Shown one piece after another: positions 34,686 to 42,331 of a stretch of 64,000 nt of DNA. The DNA is from Flavobacterium johnsoniae. GTDB lineage: Bacteria > Bacteroidota > Bacteroidia > Flavobacteriales > Flavobacteriaceae. The notes below the pieces were generated by a model, which was given only the letters and a program-made list of their open reading frames with translations, was not told where the DNA came from and did no database searches. A program made the translations under genes and the position numbers. Each line of letters begins with the position of its first letter. Within the stretch, counting starts at the first letter, position 1. The stretch is taken from NCBI RefSeq assembly GCF_030388325.1, contig NZ_CP103794.1, forward strand, positions 1,860,001 through 1,924,000, written 5' to 3'.

Positions 34686-35411
34686 ATGATTTACAAGATT
34701 TATCCGTTATTTGTGTTTTTACTATTGTCTTTTACAAAAGATTCGAAAAACACTGCCGATCTAAAAAAGAACGCGACTGAAAAAACGATTGCTAAAGTTG
34801 AAAAAGTAACTGTTGATTCAAAAATCGAAAGCGTTTACAGTGCCCTAAATTCAAACAATTTTAAAATGCCTGAACTTAAAACTTTTTCGGAAGCTTTAAA
34901 AGGATTTTATTTGTTGAAAGAGAGAGGAGTTATCAAGAAAAATATCTTGACTCTTATTGATTTTAGTATGTCATCAAATACAAAACGTCTGTGGGTTATT
35001 GATTTGACAACAAATACTATTTTATACAATTCGCTTGTTGCACACGGAAGAAATACTGGAGAAGAATTTGCTTCAGCATTTTCAAATCTTAATTCTTCTT
35101 TCAAAAGCAGTTTAGGATTTTATGCAACTGGAGAAATTTACCAAGGTAAACATGGTGCTTCATTACGTCTAGATGGTCTAGAAAATGGCGTAAATGATAA
35201 TGCTCGTGAAAGAGGCGTAGTTATGCACGGTGCAGATTACGTATCTGAGTCTTTTATCAGAGATCATAAAAGATTAGGTAGAAGTCAAGGTTGTCCTGCG
35301 CTTCCAGTTGGATTGACAAACGAAATCATTCAATTAATAAAAGATAAATCGTGTTTATATATTTATCATCCATCAAGAAGTTTCGCGATGGAAGAAAGAC
35401 TAATTTCTTAG
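34686..35411 (+). CDS. murein L,D-transpeptidase catalytic domain protein (YkuD_2 type)
   Basis: 241 residues with a hydrophobic N-terminus (MIYKIYPLFVFLLLSF) for export. The catalytic part shows MHGADYVSES and GRSQGCPALP, the His...Ser-x-Gly-Cys pattern of L,D-transpeptidases; Cys is the nucleophile. LTLIDFSMSSNTKRLWVIDL and NSLVAHGRNTG are typical of the YkuD_2 subgroup. It should act in the periplasm on peptidoglycan crosslinks or lipoprotein anchoring. Its 3' end overlaps that of the convergent, larger L,D-transpeptidase by 12 nt. Confidence 0.9.
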   Translation: MIYKIYPLFVFLLLSFTKDSKNTADLKKNATEKTIAKVEKVTVDSKIESVYSALNSNNFKMPELKTFSEALKGFYLLKERGVIKKNILTLIDFSMSSNTKRLWVIDLTTNTILYNSLVAHGRNTGEEFASAFSNLNSSFKSSLGFYATGEIYQGKHGASLRLDGLENGVNDNARERGVVMHGADYVSESFIRDHKRLGRSQGCPALPVGLTNEIIQLIKDKSCLYIYHPSRSFAMEERLIS

Positions 35412-36983
35412 TTTAGCATATAAATCCGAATCTAAATTATAAATATCAGCTCTGAAAAGGAGCTGATTTTTTTTGCTCCAAGCTGTCCAATACCATTGAT
35501 ATAGCGCGTACTTTTTAGTGATTTTAAAGCTCATTGTTTTTTTACTCGCTATGATAGTGTCAATTCTGTCTTGTGGCCAGTTGCCGTCTACATCTAAAAT
35601 GTGTTGCGCCAACTCCAACGGATTTTCAACGCGTACACATCCAGAACTCATAGAACGATTATTTCTTCCAAAAATATTACGATGATTGGTATCGTGCAAA
35701 TAAACGCTATGATGATTTGGGAATAAAATTTTCATTAAACCCAACGAATTAGAATATCCGGGACTTTGTACATAACGATAATTGTTCGGTTTGTTCTCAT
35801 TCCAATTAACTGGATCGACAACATTTCCAGAAGAATCATAAATAGTGATATTCTTTTTGCTTAAATAATTTCGATTTCGTTTCATTGCAGGAACAACATC
35901 TTCTTTCAAAATTGTTGGAGGAACCGTCCAAGTCGGATTAAAAACGACCGTTTTTAAAACCGAAGTAATAATAGGCGTTCTTCTTTTGCTTGTTCCAACA
36001 ACAACATTTCGAACTAAAGTAGTATCTTGATTTTCTACAACATTAAGACTGTAATCAGGAATATTTATAATGAAATAATTCTCTGCAAATTCATTTGGAT
36101 ACCATCTCCAACGCTCTAAATTGGCAATAATTTGCTCTTTTCTTTTTTCTTTAGAATAATTTAAAGCTTTAATAGTTCCCACACCAATAACGCCATCAGC
36201 AGCTAAACCGTGTCTCTCTTGGAATTTTTTAATAGCTTCAAAAGTTTTACTGTCGTATATCTTTGTAAGACTATCTCTTCCGGTAAGATCGTTCCAATAG
36301 CGTAATCTTTTTTTAATATTGATTAAAGCGGAATTGGTATCATTTAAAACAATTTTTTCTACCGATTCGATTGTTTTAATCTCATCGTCAGGAAAAGTAT
36401 TTATAAGTTCAAGCGCTTTTAATAGTTGCTTATAAGTTTGGGTTTTAGGCTGAATATTGTCAACAATGCTATCTAATTTGTTCTTATTAAAAGCTTTAAT
36501 TAAAACATTATTTACGTCAAATGCCTTTTCATCGAGATCCCAATTGTCATAAAGCTTCTTAGGATCTAGTTTTCCTCTATATAGATCATTTAGGTATTTT
36601 TCAAAATTATAAGTCAGCAAAATATCATAAGTTGCTAAATCTTTATCACTTAGAGAGCTTATTCTGGTTTCAAATTTTTTCAGTTGAGATGCCTTATAAT
36701 CTTCAGGATTTAAACCTAATTCTTCTGATTTTTCTAATTGAGATAAAACATATTTTCTTTTCTGAAGATTTCCCCAAACGGTTTGATTTTCAGAAGCGAT
36801 ATAAAATTGTTTCAGAGTTTCGCTTTTATAAGCGCCAATTATAGCGGTATCAATATCTACTTTTCTTTCATCAGTAAGTATAATTGCTGGTGCTTTTTTA
36901 GGGGCAGCAGGAACTGGTTTGGGAGTGTCTTTTTTACAGCCCACAACAATGCATATTACCAATAAAAAGTAAAGTTTTTTCAT
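35400..36983 (-). CDS. L,D-transpeptidase, YcbB/LdtD-like, lipoprotein
   Basis: 527 residues. The lipobox IVVGCKKD (Cys16) predicts a lipid-anchored envelope protein. The order is an N-terminal region around 30-230, a peptidoglycan-binding motif (KKFQERHGLAADGVIGVGTI near 240-265), then the catalytic domain with HDTNHRNIFG and SMSSGCVRVENP (Cys near 448). This is the YcbB/LdtD layout, forming 3-3 crosslinks. The convergent overlap with the YkuD_2 gene puts two L,D-transpeptidases side by side. Confidence 0.93.
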   Translation of the reverse strand: MKKLYFLLVICIVVGCKKDTPKPVPAAPKKAPAIILTDERKVDIDTAIIGAYKSETLKQFYIASENQTVWGNLQKRKYVLSQLEKSEELGLNPEDYKASQLKKFETRISSLSDKDLATYDILLTYNFEKYLNDLYRGKLDPKKLYDNWDLDEKAFDVNNVLIKAFNKNKLDSIVDNIQPKTQTYKQLLKALELINTFPDDEIKTIESVEKIVLNDTNSALINIKKRLRYWNDLTGRDSLTKIYDSKTFEAIKKFQERHGLAADGVIGVGTIKALNYSKEKRKEQIIANLERWRWYPNEFAENYFIINIPDYSLNVVENQDTTLVRNVVVGTSKRRTPIITSVLKTVVFNPTWTVPPTILKEDVVPAMKRNRNYLSKKNITIYDSSGNVVDPVNWNENKPNNYRYVQSPGYSNSLGLMKILFPNHHSVYLHDTNHRNIFGRNNRSMSSGCVRVENPLELAQHILDVDGNWPQDRIDTIIASKKTMSFKITKKYALYQWYWTAWSKKNQLLFRADIYNLDSDLYAKLRN

Positions 36984-37423
36984 TCTTGTAATTTTTTAAA
37001 CATCAAATAATGTTCGCCAACGTCTTTGATATCAAATGATTTATCTAGGGGGTGATAATTCAATTTTTGATAAAAGCCAATAGCTGCCGTTCTGGCGTTA
37101 AACCAAATCAAATCAACTTTGTTTGCATTGTAGTAGGTTTTACAATGTTTGATTAAAGTCTCTCCACATATCGTTTTAATGCGTTTCTTAAACTGCCATC
37201 CCACGAATTTGGTCTTGATTTTTGCTCGGCAAATATAGTGCTGATTTTTTGAAACAAGGAAATAATTCCTATTAATTTTTTATTAACAAATTATCCGCAA
37301 ATAATGCTCTGTTTATAAATCGTCTCCTTCGAAGATACGGCTTTCTATTGGTTTTTTCGCTCTTAAAACTGACTAACGAATGATAAAATTTTCTTTTGAT
37401 GTAATTTCTTCAATTGTAATCAT
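36980..37423 (-). pseudogene. decayed GNAT acetyltransferase
   Basis: Reading from the ATG at 37423, frame 0 gives MITIEEITSKENFIIR, stop, SVLRAKKPIESRIFEGDDL, stop, TEHY. The frame then shifts to FVNKKLIGIISLFQKISTIF, shifts again (one A too many) to NQDQIRGMAV, and shifts once more before GETLIKHCK and an intact C-terminal half with DLIWFNARTAAIGFYQKLNY. Joined together this is a normal GNAT domain of about 148 residues. Two nonsense codons and about three frameshifts mean a true relic. The 74-codon open frame at its 3' end is only the surviving C-terminus. Confidence 0.85.
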
Positions 37424-37540
37424 GATTTTTTTGAAAAATATTACTTTTATAACTTTTTAATTTTAAATAAGTTATAAATAATTGTTGTTTTTTCTTGAAT
37501 TTTTTTGCGAAAAAGCTTGTTTTGAACTGAACTTTCTTTT

Positions 37541-37548
37541 TATATTTG
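37541..37548 (+). promoter_or_regulatory. promoter -7 box (TATATTTG) of the first tRNA-Gly
   Basis: Exact TAnnTTTG, 10 nt before the tRNA, with a TTTTG 16 nt further upstream. Confidence 0.7.
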
Positions 37549-37558
37549 CACCACCAAT

Positions 37559-37631
<73 letters not shown>

Positions 37632-37682
37632 CTAGAAATAAATAATTTTTAGATTTTTATTTTTTTAAAGATTAAAATTGTT

Positions 37683-37690
37683 TATATTTG
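37683..37690 (+). promoter_or_regulatory. promoter -7 box (TATATTTG) of the second tRNA-Gly
   Basis: TATATTTGCACC, the same 12 nt as before copy 1, 12 nt before the second tRNA. Confidence 0.68.
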
Positions 37691-37702
37691 CACCCTGTTA
37701 AT

Positions 37703-37775
<73 letters not shown>

Positions 37776-37781
37776 CTTTAG

Positions 37782-37810
37782 AAGCCTCAAACATTGTTTG
37801 AGGCTTTTTT
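37782..37810 (+). terminator. terminator after the tRNA-Gly pair
   Basis: An 11-bp perfect stem AAGCCTCAAAC / GTTTGAGGCTT with a 3-nt loop and a T run. Confidence 0.92.
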
Positions 37811-37826
37811 GTTTTTTATCATTTTT

Positions 37827-37907
37827 AAACCATATAAGTGATATAAGAAAATTTAAGTTCTTTTATTTGAGTATTTTTTAAATGAACTTATATCACTTAT
37901 ATGGTTT
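37827..37907. repeat. AAACCATATAAGTGATATAAG inverted repeat (compact copy)
   Basis: Perfect 21-bp arms at 37827-37847 and 37887-37907, 39 nt apart. The same arms flank a larger segment at 32243-32474, and a single arm lies at 29121. It sits just after the pepE stop codon. Confidence 0.75.
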
Positions 37908-37912
37908 ATAAA

Positions 37913-38620
37913 TTAGTTCAGATTGCTTAAATCGCTTTCTGTTTCTAGTTCGATTGGAGTTTTATTTTGCTGGAATAAGCGAGCAGATAAATCTCCTTTC
38001 AGAGTAATCTTATCTCCTTTTACTTCTAGCCAGCTTCCTTCTCTTAAACCTAAAACCGGAATCGAATTAAAAGCATGAAACTCTTTAATTCTTGTTTCGC
38101 GAGTTTCTCCCATATGTTTAGATTGCAAATCTGCGTCTAAATAATGCGGATTTAAGTTGAAAGGAATTAATCCTAAAGTTTGGAAACTTGGCGGATAAAT
38201 GATAGGCATGTCGTTTGTCGTCTGCATCGATAATCCGCATATATTACTTCCGGCGCTTGATCCTAAATAAGGCGTGCCATTTTTTACAGTTTCAGAAAGT
38301 AACTGCATGATATTGTTTTTATAAAGCTGCGTAACTAATAAAAAAGTATTTCCGCCTCCCGTAAATATTCCTTCTGCATTTTTTACAGCATCCTGCGGAT
38401 TTTCAAATTCGTGAATTCCTTTAACTTCTATGTCAATTTTTACAAATGCTTCTTTGGCTTTCTGTGTGTATTCGTCGTGCGAAATGCCGCTTGGACGCGC
38501 GTAAGGAATAAACAAAATGCTTTTGCAATTTTTAAAATGCGATTGTAAAACAGGTAAAATGTATTCTAAATATCCGCCTCCGTGCAAAGTTGAGGTGCTT
38601 GCGATGATAATGCTTTTCAT
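37913..38620 (-). CDS. pepE: peptidase E (alpha-aspartyl dipeptidase)
   Basis: Cleaves dipeptides with N-terminal aspartate in the cytoplasm; a serine peptidase of family S51 related to class I glutamine amidotransferases. 235 residues, the PepE length. The nucleophile elbow GSSAGSN is at 120-126 with Ser122, the His in NPHYLDAD at 159, and TGGGNTF near 88-94 is typical. No membrane segment. Independently transcribed, on the opposite strand to the tRNAs and to the following operon. Confidence 0.93.
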   Translation of the reverse strand: MKSIIIASTSTLHGGGYLEYILPVLQSHFKNCKSILFIPYARPSGISHDEYTQKAKEAFVKIDIEVKGIHEFENPQDAVKNAEGIFTGGGNTFLLVTQLYKNNIMQLLSETVKNGTPYLGSSAGSNICGLSMQTTNDMPIIYPPSFQTLGLIPFNLNPHYLDADLQSKHMGETRETRIKEFHAFNSIPVLGLREGSWLEVKGDKITLKGDLSARLFQQNKTPIELETESDLSNLN

Positions 38621-38722
38621 GATTATAAAAATGGTAATTTGTTTGTTAAAGGTATTAAAAAGTCTGTTTTTATGTAGATTTTTAAAATTTTAATTAACAT
38701 TTTTTTACCAAGTCGTTAATAT

Positions 38723-38730
38723 TAAATTTG
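38723..38730 (+). promoter_or_regulatory. possible promoter -7 box (TAAATTTG) of the paralog operon
   Basis: TAnnTTTG match 53 nt before the first gene of the tandem paralog operon; no clear -33. Confidence 0.45.
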
Positions 38731-38783
38731 GAGCGGATTGAGATATTTTTACCCTTTTAAGAATATTTTTAATTTATTTCATT

Positions 38784-39551
38784 TTGATTCAGAAAATTAC
38801 TTGTTTTTTAGTTGTTTTAACGGTTCAAACTTGCTTGTCTCAAGTGCAGGACAGGTCTATTATAAACGGTAAAGTCGAATCAAATACTTCAGATTTGAGT
38901 GGTATTTATGTTATTAATGCTCAAACAGAAGAAACGGTTACAACAAACACTTCTGGATCTTTTTCGATTTTAGCAAAACCAGATGATATTTTGGTTTTTT
39001 CTTCAATAAGTTATAAAGAAAAAAGAATTTCACTGAAAGCAGAAGATTTTTCAAATCTTAATTTTACTGTGAAATTGAATATGGTCATGTATCAATTGCA
39101 AGAAGTTGTAATCAAAAAATATGATAATATCAATGCAGAAAGTTTAGGTGTAATACCTTATGGTCAAAAAAAATATACTGAAGCAGAAAGAAAATTGCAT
39201 ACGGCAACGGCATTGAATGCAACTGCAAATGGAGGCGGAATGGTGGGTGGATCTATTTCTGCTGATCCTTTACTTAATTTTTTCTCAGGAAGAACAGCGA
39301 TGTTAAAAAAGGAAGTGGCTGTAGAGAAAAAAGAGTTTTTAATGAGACTTTTAGAAAATATGTTTAGTTTGGAACATTTTATTGACAGATTAAAAATTCC
39401 TGCGGAATATGTAAAAGGATTTGAATATTATGCAATAGAAAACGACAAGTTTACAGTAATTTTAAATTCGAAAAATAAGACTTCGACAGAATTCTTGTTG
39501 GGCGAGTTAGCAGTAAAATATAAAGAAATGCTTGCTGTTGGAAACAAGTAA
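38784..39551 (+). CDS. secreted CarboxypepD_reg-like protein, paralog 1
   Basis: 255 residues from a TTG start, supported by a signal peptide (MIQKITCFLVVLTVQTCLSQ). A CarboxypepD_reg-like beta domain follows (INGKVESNTSDLSGIYVIN, FSILAKPDDILVFSSISYKE), then LQEVVIKKY as in TonB-dependent receptor N-termini. Next comes SLGVIPYGQKKYTEAERKL, a motif shared with paralogs 2 and 3, and a C-terminal part ending KNKTSTEFLLGELAVKYKE. There is no plug, barrel or membrane span, so it looks like a detached receptor regulatory domain with a new tail. Paralog 2 begins inside its 3' end. Function unknown. Confidence 0.8.
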   Translation: MIQKITCFLVVLTVQTCLSQVQDRSIINGKVESNTSDLSGIYVINAQTEETVTTNTSGSFSILAKPDDILVFSSISYKEKRISLKAEDFSNLNFTVKLNMVMYQLQEVVIKKYDNINAESLGVIPYGQKKYTEAERKLHTATALNATANGGGMVGGSISADPLLNFFSGRTAMLKKEVAVEKKEFLMRLLENMFSLEHFIDRLKIPAEYVKGFEYYAIENDKFTVILNSKNKTSTEFLLGELAVKYKEMLAVGNK

Positions 39552-40302
39552 AGCCATATCAGCACTATTTCTTCTGATTGTTCAAACAGGTTTTGGACAG
39601 ACAGAATTAAAGCTGTTGCATGGAAAGATAGTTTTAAGTTCTAAACCAGTTGAAGGAGTTAATGTAATCAATAATAATTCGCAAATATCTACGATTTCAG
39701 ATTCGCAAGGCAATTTTTCAATTCCAGTAAAAGAAAATGAAATTTTGGTTTTTTCGGCGGTTAATTTAAATCCTTTAAAAAGACGAATTGTAAAAGATGA
39801 TTTAAGATCTTCAGAATTGTTAATCGAAATGACAGTAAAAGAACTTGAATTGCAAGAAGTTATTGTTGACGAAAATACAGCTATTACAGCTGAAAATTTA
39901 GGTATAATTCCTAAAGGTCAGAAAAAATATACGCAGGCAGAAAGACAATTAGCGACAGCTGGAGATTTTAAACCAATAATGTTGTTGGGTCTTTTAGGAG
40001 GTTCGATGCAGCTTGATCCGTTAATCAATAAAATTAATGGGAGAACAAAACGATTAAAAGCAAATGTTGAAATTGAGAAAAAGGAAAAAAATCTCCTCAA
40101 ATTAGGTTATTTGTTTGATGATGTCTACTTTGTTCAAAAGTTGCAAATAGCCAAAGAAAATGTAAATGAATTTAAACTTTTTGTGATTGAAAACAACGAA
40201 TTTTGCACGGTTTTAAATTCAAAAAATAAAACTTCGACAGAATTTCTTTTAGGAGAATTGGCTGCAAAGTATAAAGAAATAATTTCTAGTGAAAATAACT
40301 AA
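39538..40302 (+). CDS. secreted CarboxypepD_reg-like protein, paralog 2
   Basis: I place the start at the TTG at 39538, overlapping paralog 1 by 14 nt; this equals the overlap between paralogs 2 and 3 and gives a good signal peptide (METSKAISALFLLIVQTGFGQ). 254 residues. The beta domain (LHGKIVLSSKPVEGVNVINN) is close to that of paralog 3. It shares NLGIIPKGQKKYTQAERQL, then VEIEKKEKNLLKL, and ends KNKTSTEFLLGELAAKYKE, nearly the same as paralog 1. No membrane or catalytic motif. Translation is probably coupled to the upstream gene. Confidence 0.78.
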   Translation: METSKAISALFLLIVQTGFGQTELKLLHGKIVLSSKPVEGVNVINNNSQISTISDSQGNFSIPVKENEILVFSAVNLNPLKRRIVKDDLRSSELLIEMTVKELELQEVIVDENTAITAENLGIIPKGQKKYTQAERQLATAGDFKPIMLLGLLGGSMQLDPLINKINGRTKRLKANVEIEKKEKNLLKLGYLFDDVYFVQKLQIAKENVNEFKLFVIENNEFCTVLNSKNKTSTEFLLGELAAKYKEIISSENN

Positions 40303-41017
40303 AAACATATCTATAATTGTTCTGGTTTTATTTGTTCAAATTTGTTTTGGACAAAAAAATGATTTAAAACAATTGATTGGAAAGGTGATAGAGCATTCCA
40401 CACCAATAGAAGGAGTTAATATTATCAATAATGCAACTCAAGTAGCAACTGTTTCAGATTCTGAAGGTAATTTTTCGATGCAGGTTAAAGAAGGAGATGT
40501 TTTGGTTTTTTCTGCTGTAAACCTTGAGCCATTGAAACATAGAGTTGTATCTGGCGATTTTTATCCTAACATTTTAATTGTTAAAATGACTGCGAAAGAA
40601 GTCGAATTGAAAGAGGTTGTGGTTAATGAAAATGCGAATATTACAGCCGAAAATTTAGGAATAATTCCGTACGGACAAAAAAAATATACTCCAGCAGAAA
40701 GAAAAGTTTATACGGCAACTTCGACTTCCGTAGATAAGCTTTTGAATGCTATTTCAGGTCGAACTACTATGCTGAAAAAAGAAGTAAATGTGGAGAAAAA
40801 AGAAGCGCTTTTTAGAAAACTAGAATATCTTTTTGAAGAGAATTATTACACAGATAGATTGAAGATTCCGGTTGATGATATTAAAGGATTTCAATTATTT
40901 TGTGTGGATGATGCTGATTTTGCTGTATCTTTGAATAGTAAAAACAAAACAATGAGTATGTTTTTAATCACAGATCTAGCAAGAAAATATCTAACAATTC
41001 TCGAAAATGAAAAATAA
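40289..41017 (+). CDS. secreted CarboxypepD_reg-like protein, paralog 3
   Basis: 242 residues from a GTG start that overlaps paralog 2 by 14 nt. Signal peptide MKITKNISIIVLVLFVQICF followed by GQ. The beta domain (IGKVIEHSTPIEGVNIINN, then FSMQVKEGDVLVFSAV), the NLGIIPYGQKKYTPAERKV motif and VNVEKKEALFRKLEYLF align with paralogs 1 and 2. The C-terminal block has drifted (KNKTMSMFLITDLARKYL). Compared with paralog 1 it lacks a Gly-rich insert after the shared motif. Function unknown. Confidence 0.78.
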   Translation: MKITKNISIIVLVLFVQICFGQKNDLKQLIGKVIEHSTPIEGVNIINNATQVATVSDSEGNFSMQVKEGDVLVFSAVNLEPLKHRVVSGDFYPNILIVKMTAKEVELKEVVVNENANITAENLGIIPYGQKKYTPAERKVYTATSTSVDKLLNAISGRTTMLKKEVNVEKKEALFRKLEYLFEENYYTDRLKIPVDDIKGFQLFCVDDADFAVSLNSKNKTMSMFLITDLARKYLTILENEK

Positions 41018-41762
41018 ATTAGGAGTACTCGTTGTCTGCTTATTTTGTCAAATTGTATTAGGGCAAAACGATTCAAGGAAGCCATTACATGGTCAAGTTT
41101 TAAATGACTTTTTAGCCATTGAAAGTGGTTATGTAATGAATATTAATGCCAATGTCAGAACATTTATTGGTTCAGGCGGTTTGTTTGATATTATGGCGCG
41201 ACCAAAAGATACGTTGCTGTTTTCTGGTTTGGCATTTCAATCAAAAAAAATCATTTTAACAGAGAAGGATTGCGCTGAAGTGCTTTTTAAGGTAAAATTA
41301 GATTTAGTAAATAATCAGCTTAAAGAAGTTGTTGTTCATAAAGAATTAAAAGTCAAAGCTCTTGGAGGCGGTTCGCAAGGTATTGTAGATATGCAGTTTG
41401 AAGATGATAAGCAATCTACAGCAAAAAATACGGCAATGATGTCGGATCAAACGATAAAATACGGAATGGATTTTGTTCGTATTTTTAAAGATGTCAAAAA
41501 ACTTCTTAAGAAAAAAGACGATATAAAAGACGAAGAAATAACGGATATCGCTTTTGTGGAATATGCGAAAGATAATTTTACAAAAGACTTTTATACCAAT
41601 ACATTAAATCTTAAAGAAGATGAAATCGAATTGTTTTTAATGTATTGTTCCAATGATCCGCACTCAAAACAAATGGTTAATCCTGATCAGAAATTTCAAT
41701 TGATAGATTTCATGATTAACAAGAATAAAGAATTTAAGAAAGCGGCTGCTGCTCAAAAATGA
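41007..41762 (+). CDS. secreted CarboxypepD_reg-like protein, diverged paralog 4
   Basis: 251 residues from an ATG that overlaps paralog 3 by 11 nt. Signal peptide MKNKLGVLVVCLFCQIVLGQ. The N-terminal beta domain is recognisable (LHGQVLNDFLAIESGYVMN, MARPKDTLLFSGLAF) and is followed by LKEVVVHKEL. After that the sequence is different: no GQKKYT motif, and a charged helical region (FKDVKKLLKKKDDIKDEEI) to the end. It overlaps the next gene by 4 nt (ATGA). Probably a specialised member of the set. Confidence 0.75.
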   Translation: MKNKLGVLVVCLFCQIVLGQNDSRKPLHGQVLNDFLAIESGYVMNINANVRTFIGSGGLFDIMARPKDTLLFSGLAFQSKKIILTEKDCAEVLFKVKLDLVNNQLKEVVVHKELKVKALGGGSQGIVDMQFEDDKQSTAKNTAMMSDQTIKYGMDFVRIFKDVKKLLKKKDDIKDEEITDIAFVEYAKDNFTKDFYTNTLNLKEDEIELFLMYCSNDPHSKQMVNPDQKFQLIDFMINKNKEFKKAAAAQK

Positions 41763-42265
41763 AAAATAAATTAGTTTACTGTTTTCTGGCGGTCGTATTT
41801 GTATTGTCTTCCGCATTTACTTTTCATAAATTTTATGTTGGAGTTTTTCAGGTAAATTATGTTGCCGAAAAAAAGATGATTCAGATAACTTCGCGCATTT
41901 TTATTGATGATTTGAATAATGCGATGGAAAAAAAGTACCATAAAAAAACTTTTGTAGGTACCGAAAAAGAAACGCAGGCAGATCTCGATTTATTCGAAAA
42001 ATATCTTTCAGAAAACTTTTTGATAAAAGTAAACGGTCAGTCAAAAAAAATAACTTTTTTGTCTAAAGAAGTCGAAGCGGGAGATGTTCTAGTTTGTTAT
42101 TCTAGAATTAAGGATATTGATAAGTTTAAAACATTAGAAATTTCGAATACAATCTTAGTGGATTGGAACTCAGAACAGCAAAACATTACACATATTTCAG
42201 TATTTGATACCAAAAAGAGTGTTCTTTTTACACAATCTTCAAGGAAAGAAGTGTTAAAATATTAA
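41759..42265 (+). CDS. DUF6702-like protein, exported
   Basis: 168 residues with a signal peptide (MKNKLVYCFLAVVFVLSSAF). The mature start TFHKFYVGVFQVNYVAEKK and the ITSRIFIDDLNNAMEKKYHK segment match what I recall as the DUF6702 family of Bacteroidetes. Mostly beta, no catalytic residues visible. The ATGA overlap with paralog 4 makes it the last gene of a five-gene, fully overlapping operon. The M1 peptidase starts 66 bp later. Confidence 0.75.
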   Translation: MKNKLVYCFLAVVFVLSSAFTFHKFYVGVFQVNYVAEKKMIQITSRIFIDDLNNAMEKKYHKKTFVGTEKETQADLDLFEKYLSENFLIKVNGQSKKITFLSKEVEAGDVLVCYSRIKDIDKFKTLEISNTILVDWNSEQQNITHISVFDTKKSVLFTQSSRKEVLKY

Positions 42266-42331
42266 ATCAAGTCTTGAAATTATGTATTAATTACTATTTT
42301 CACAGCCTGACAAATTACCATTTAACTTTTT

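Noticed and set aside
36980..37204. 74-codon open frame that looks like a small GNAT protein
   Set aside because: It is only the intact C-terminal half of a decayed gene whose N-terminal half is visible in other frames upstream; the first 70 residues of the fold are missing.
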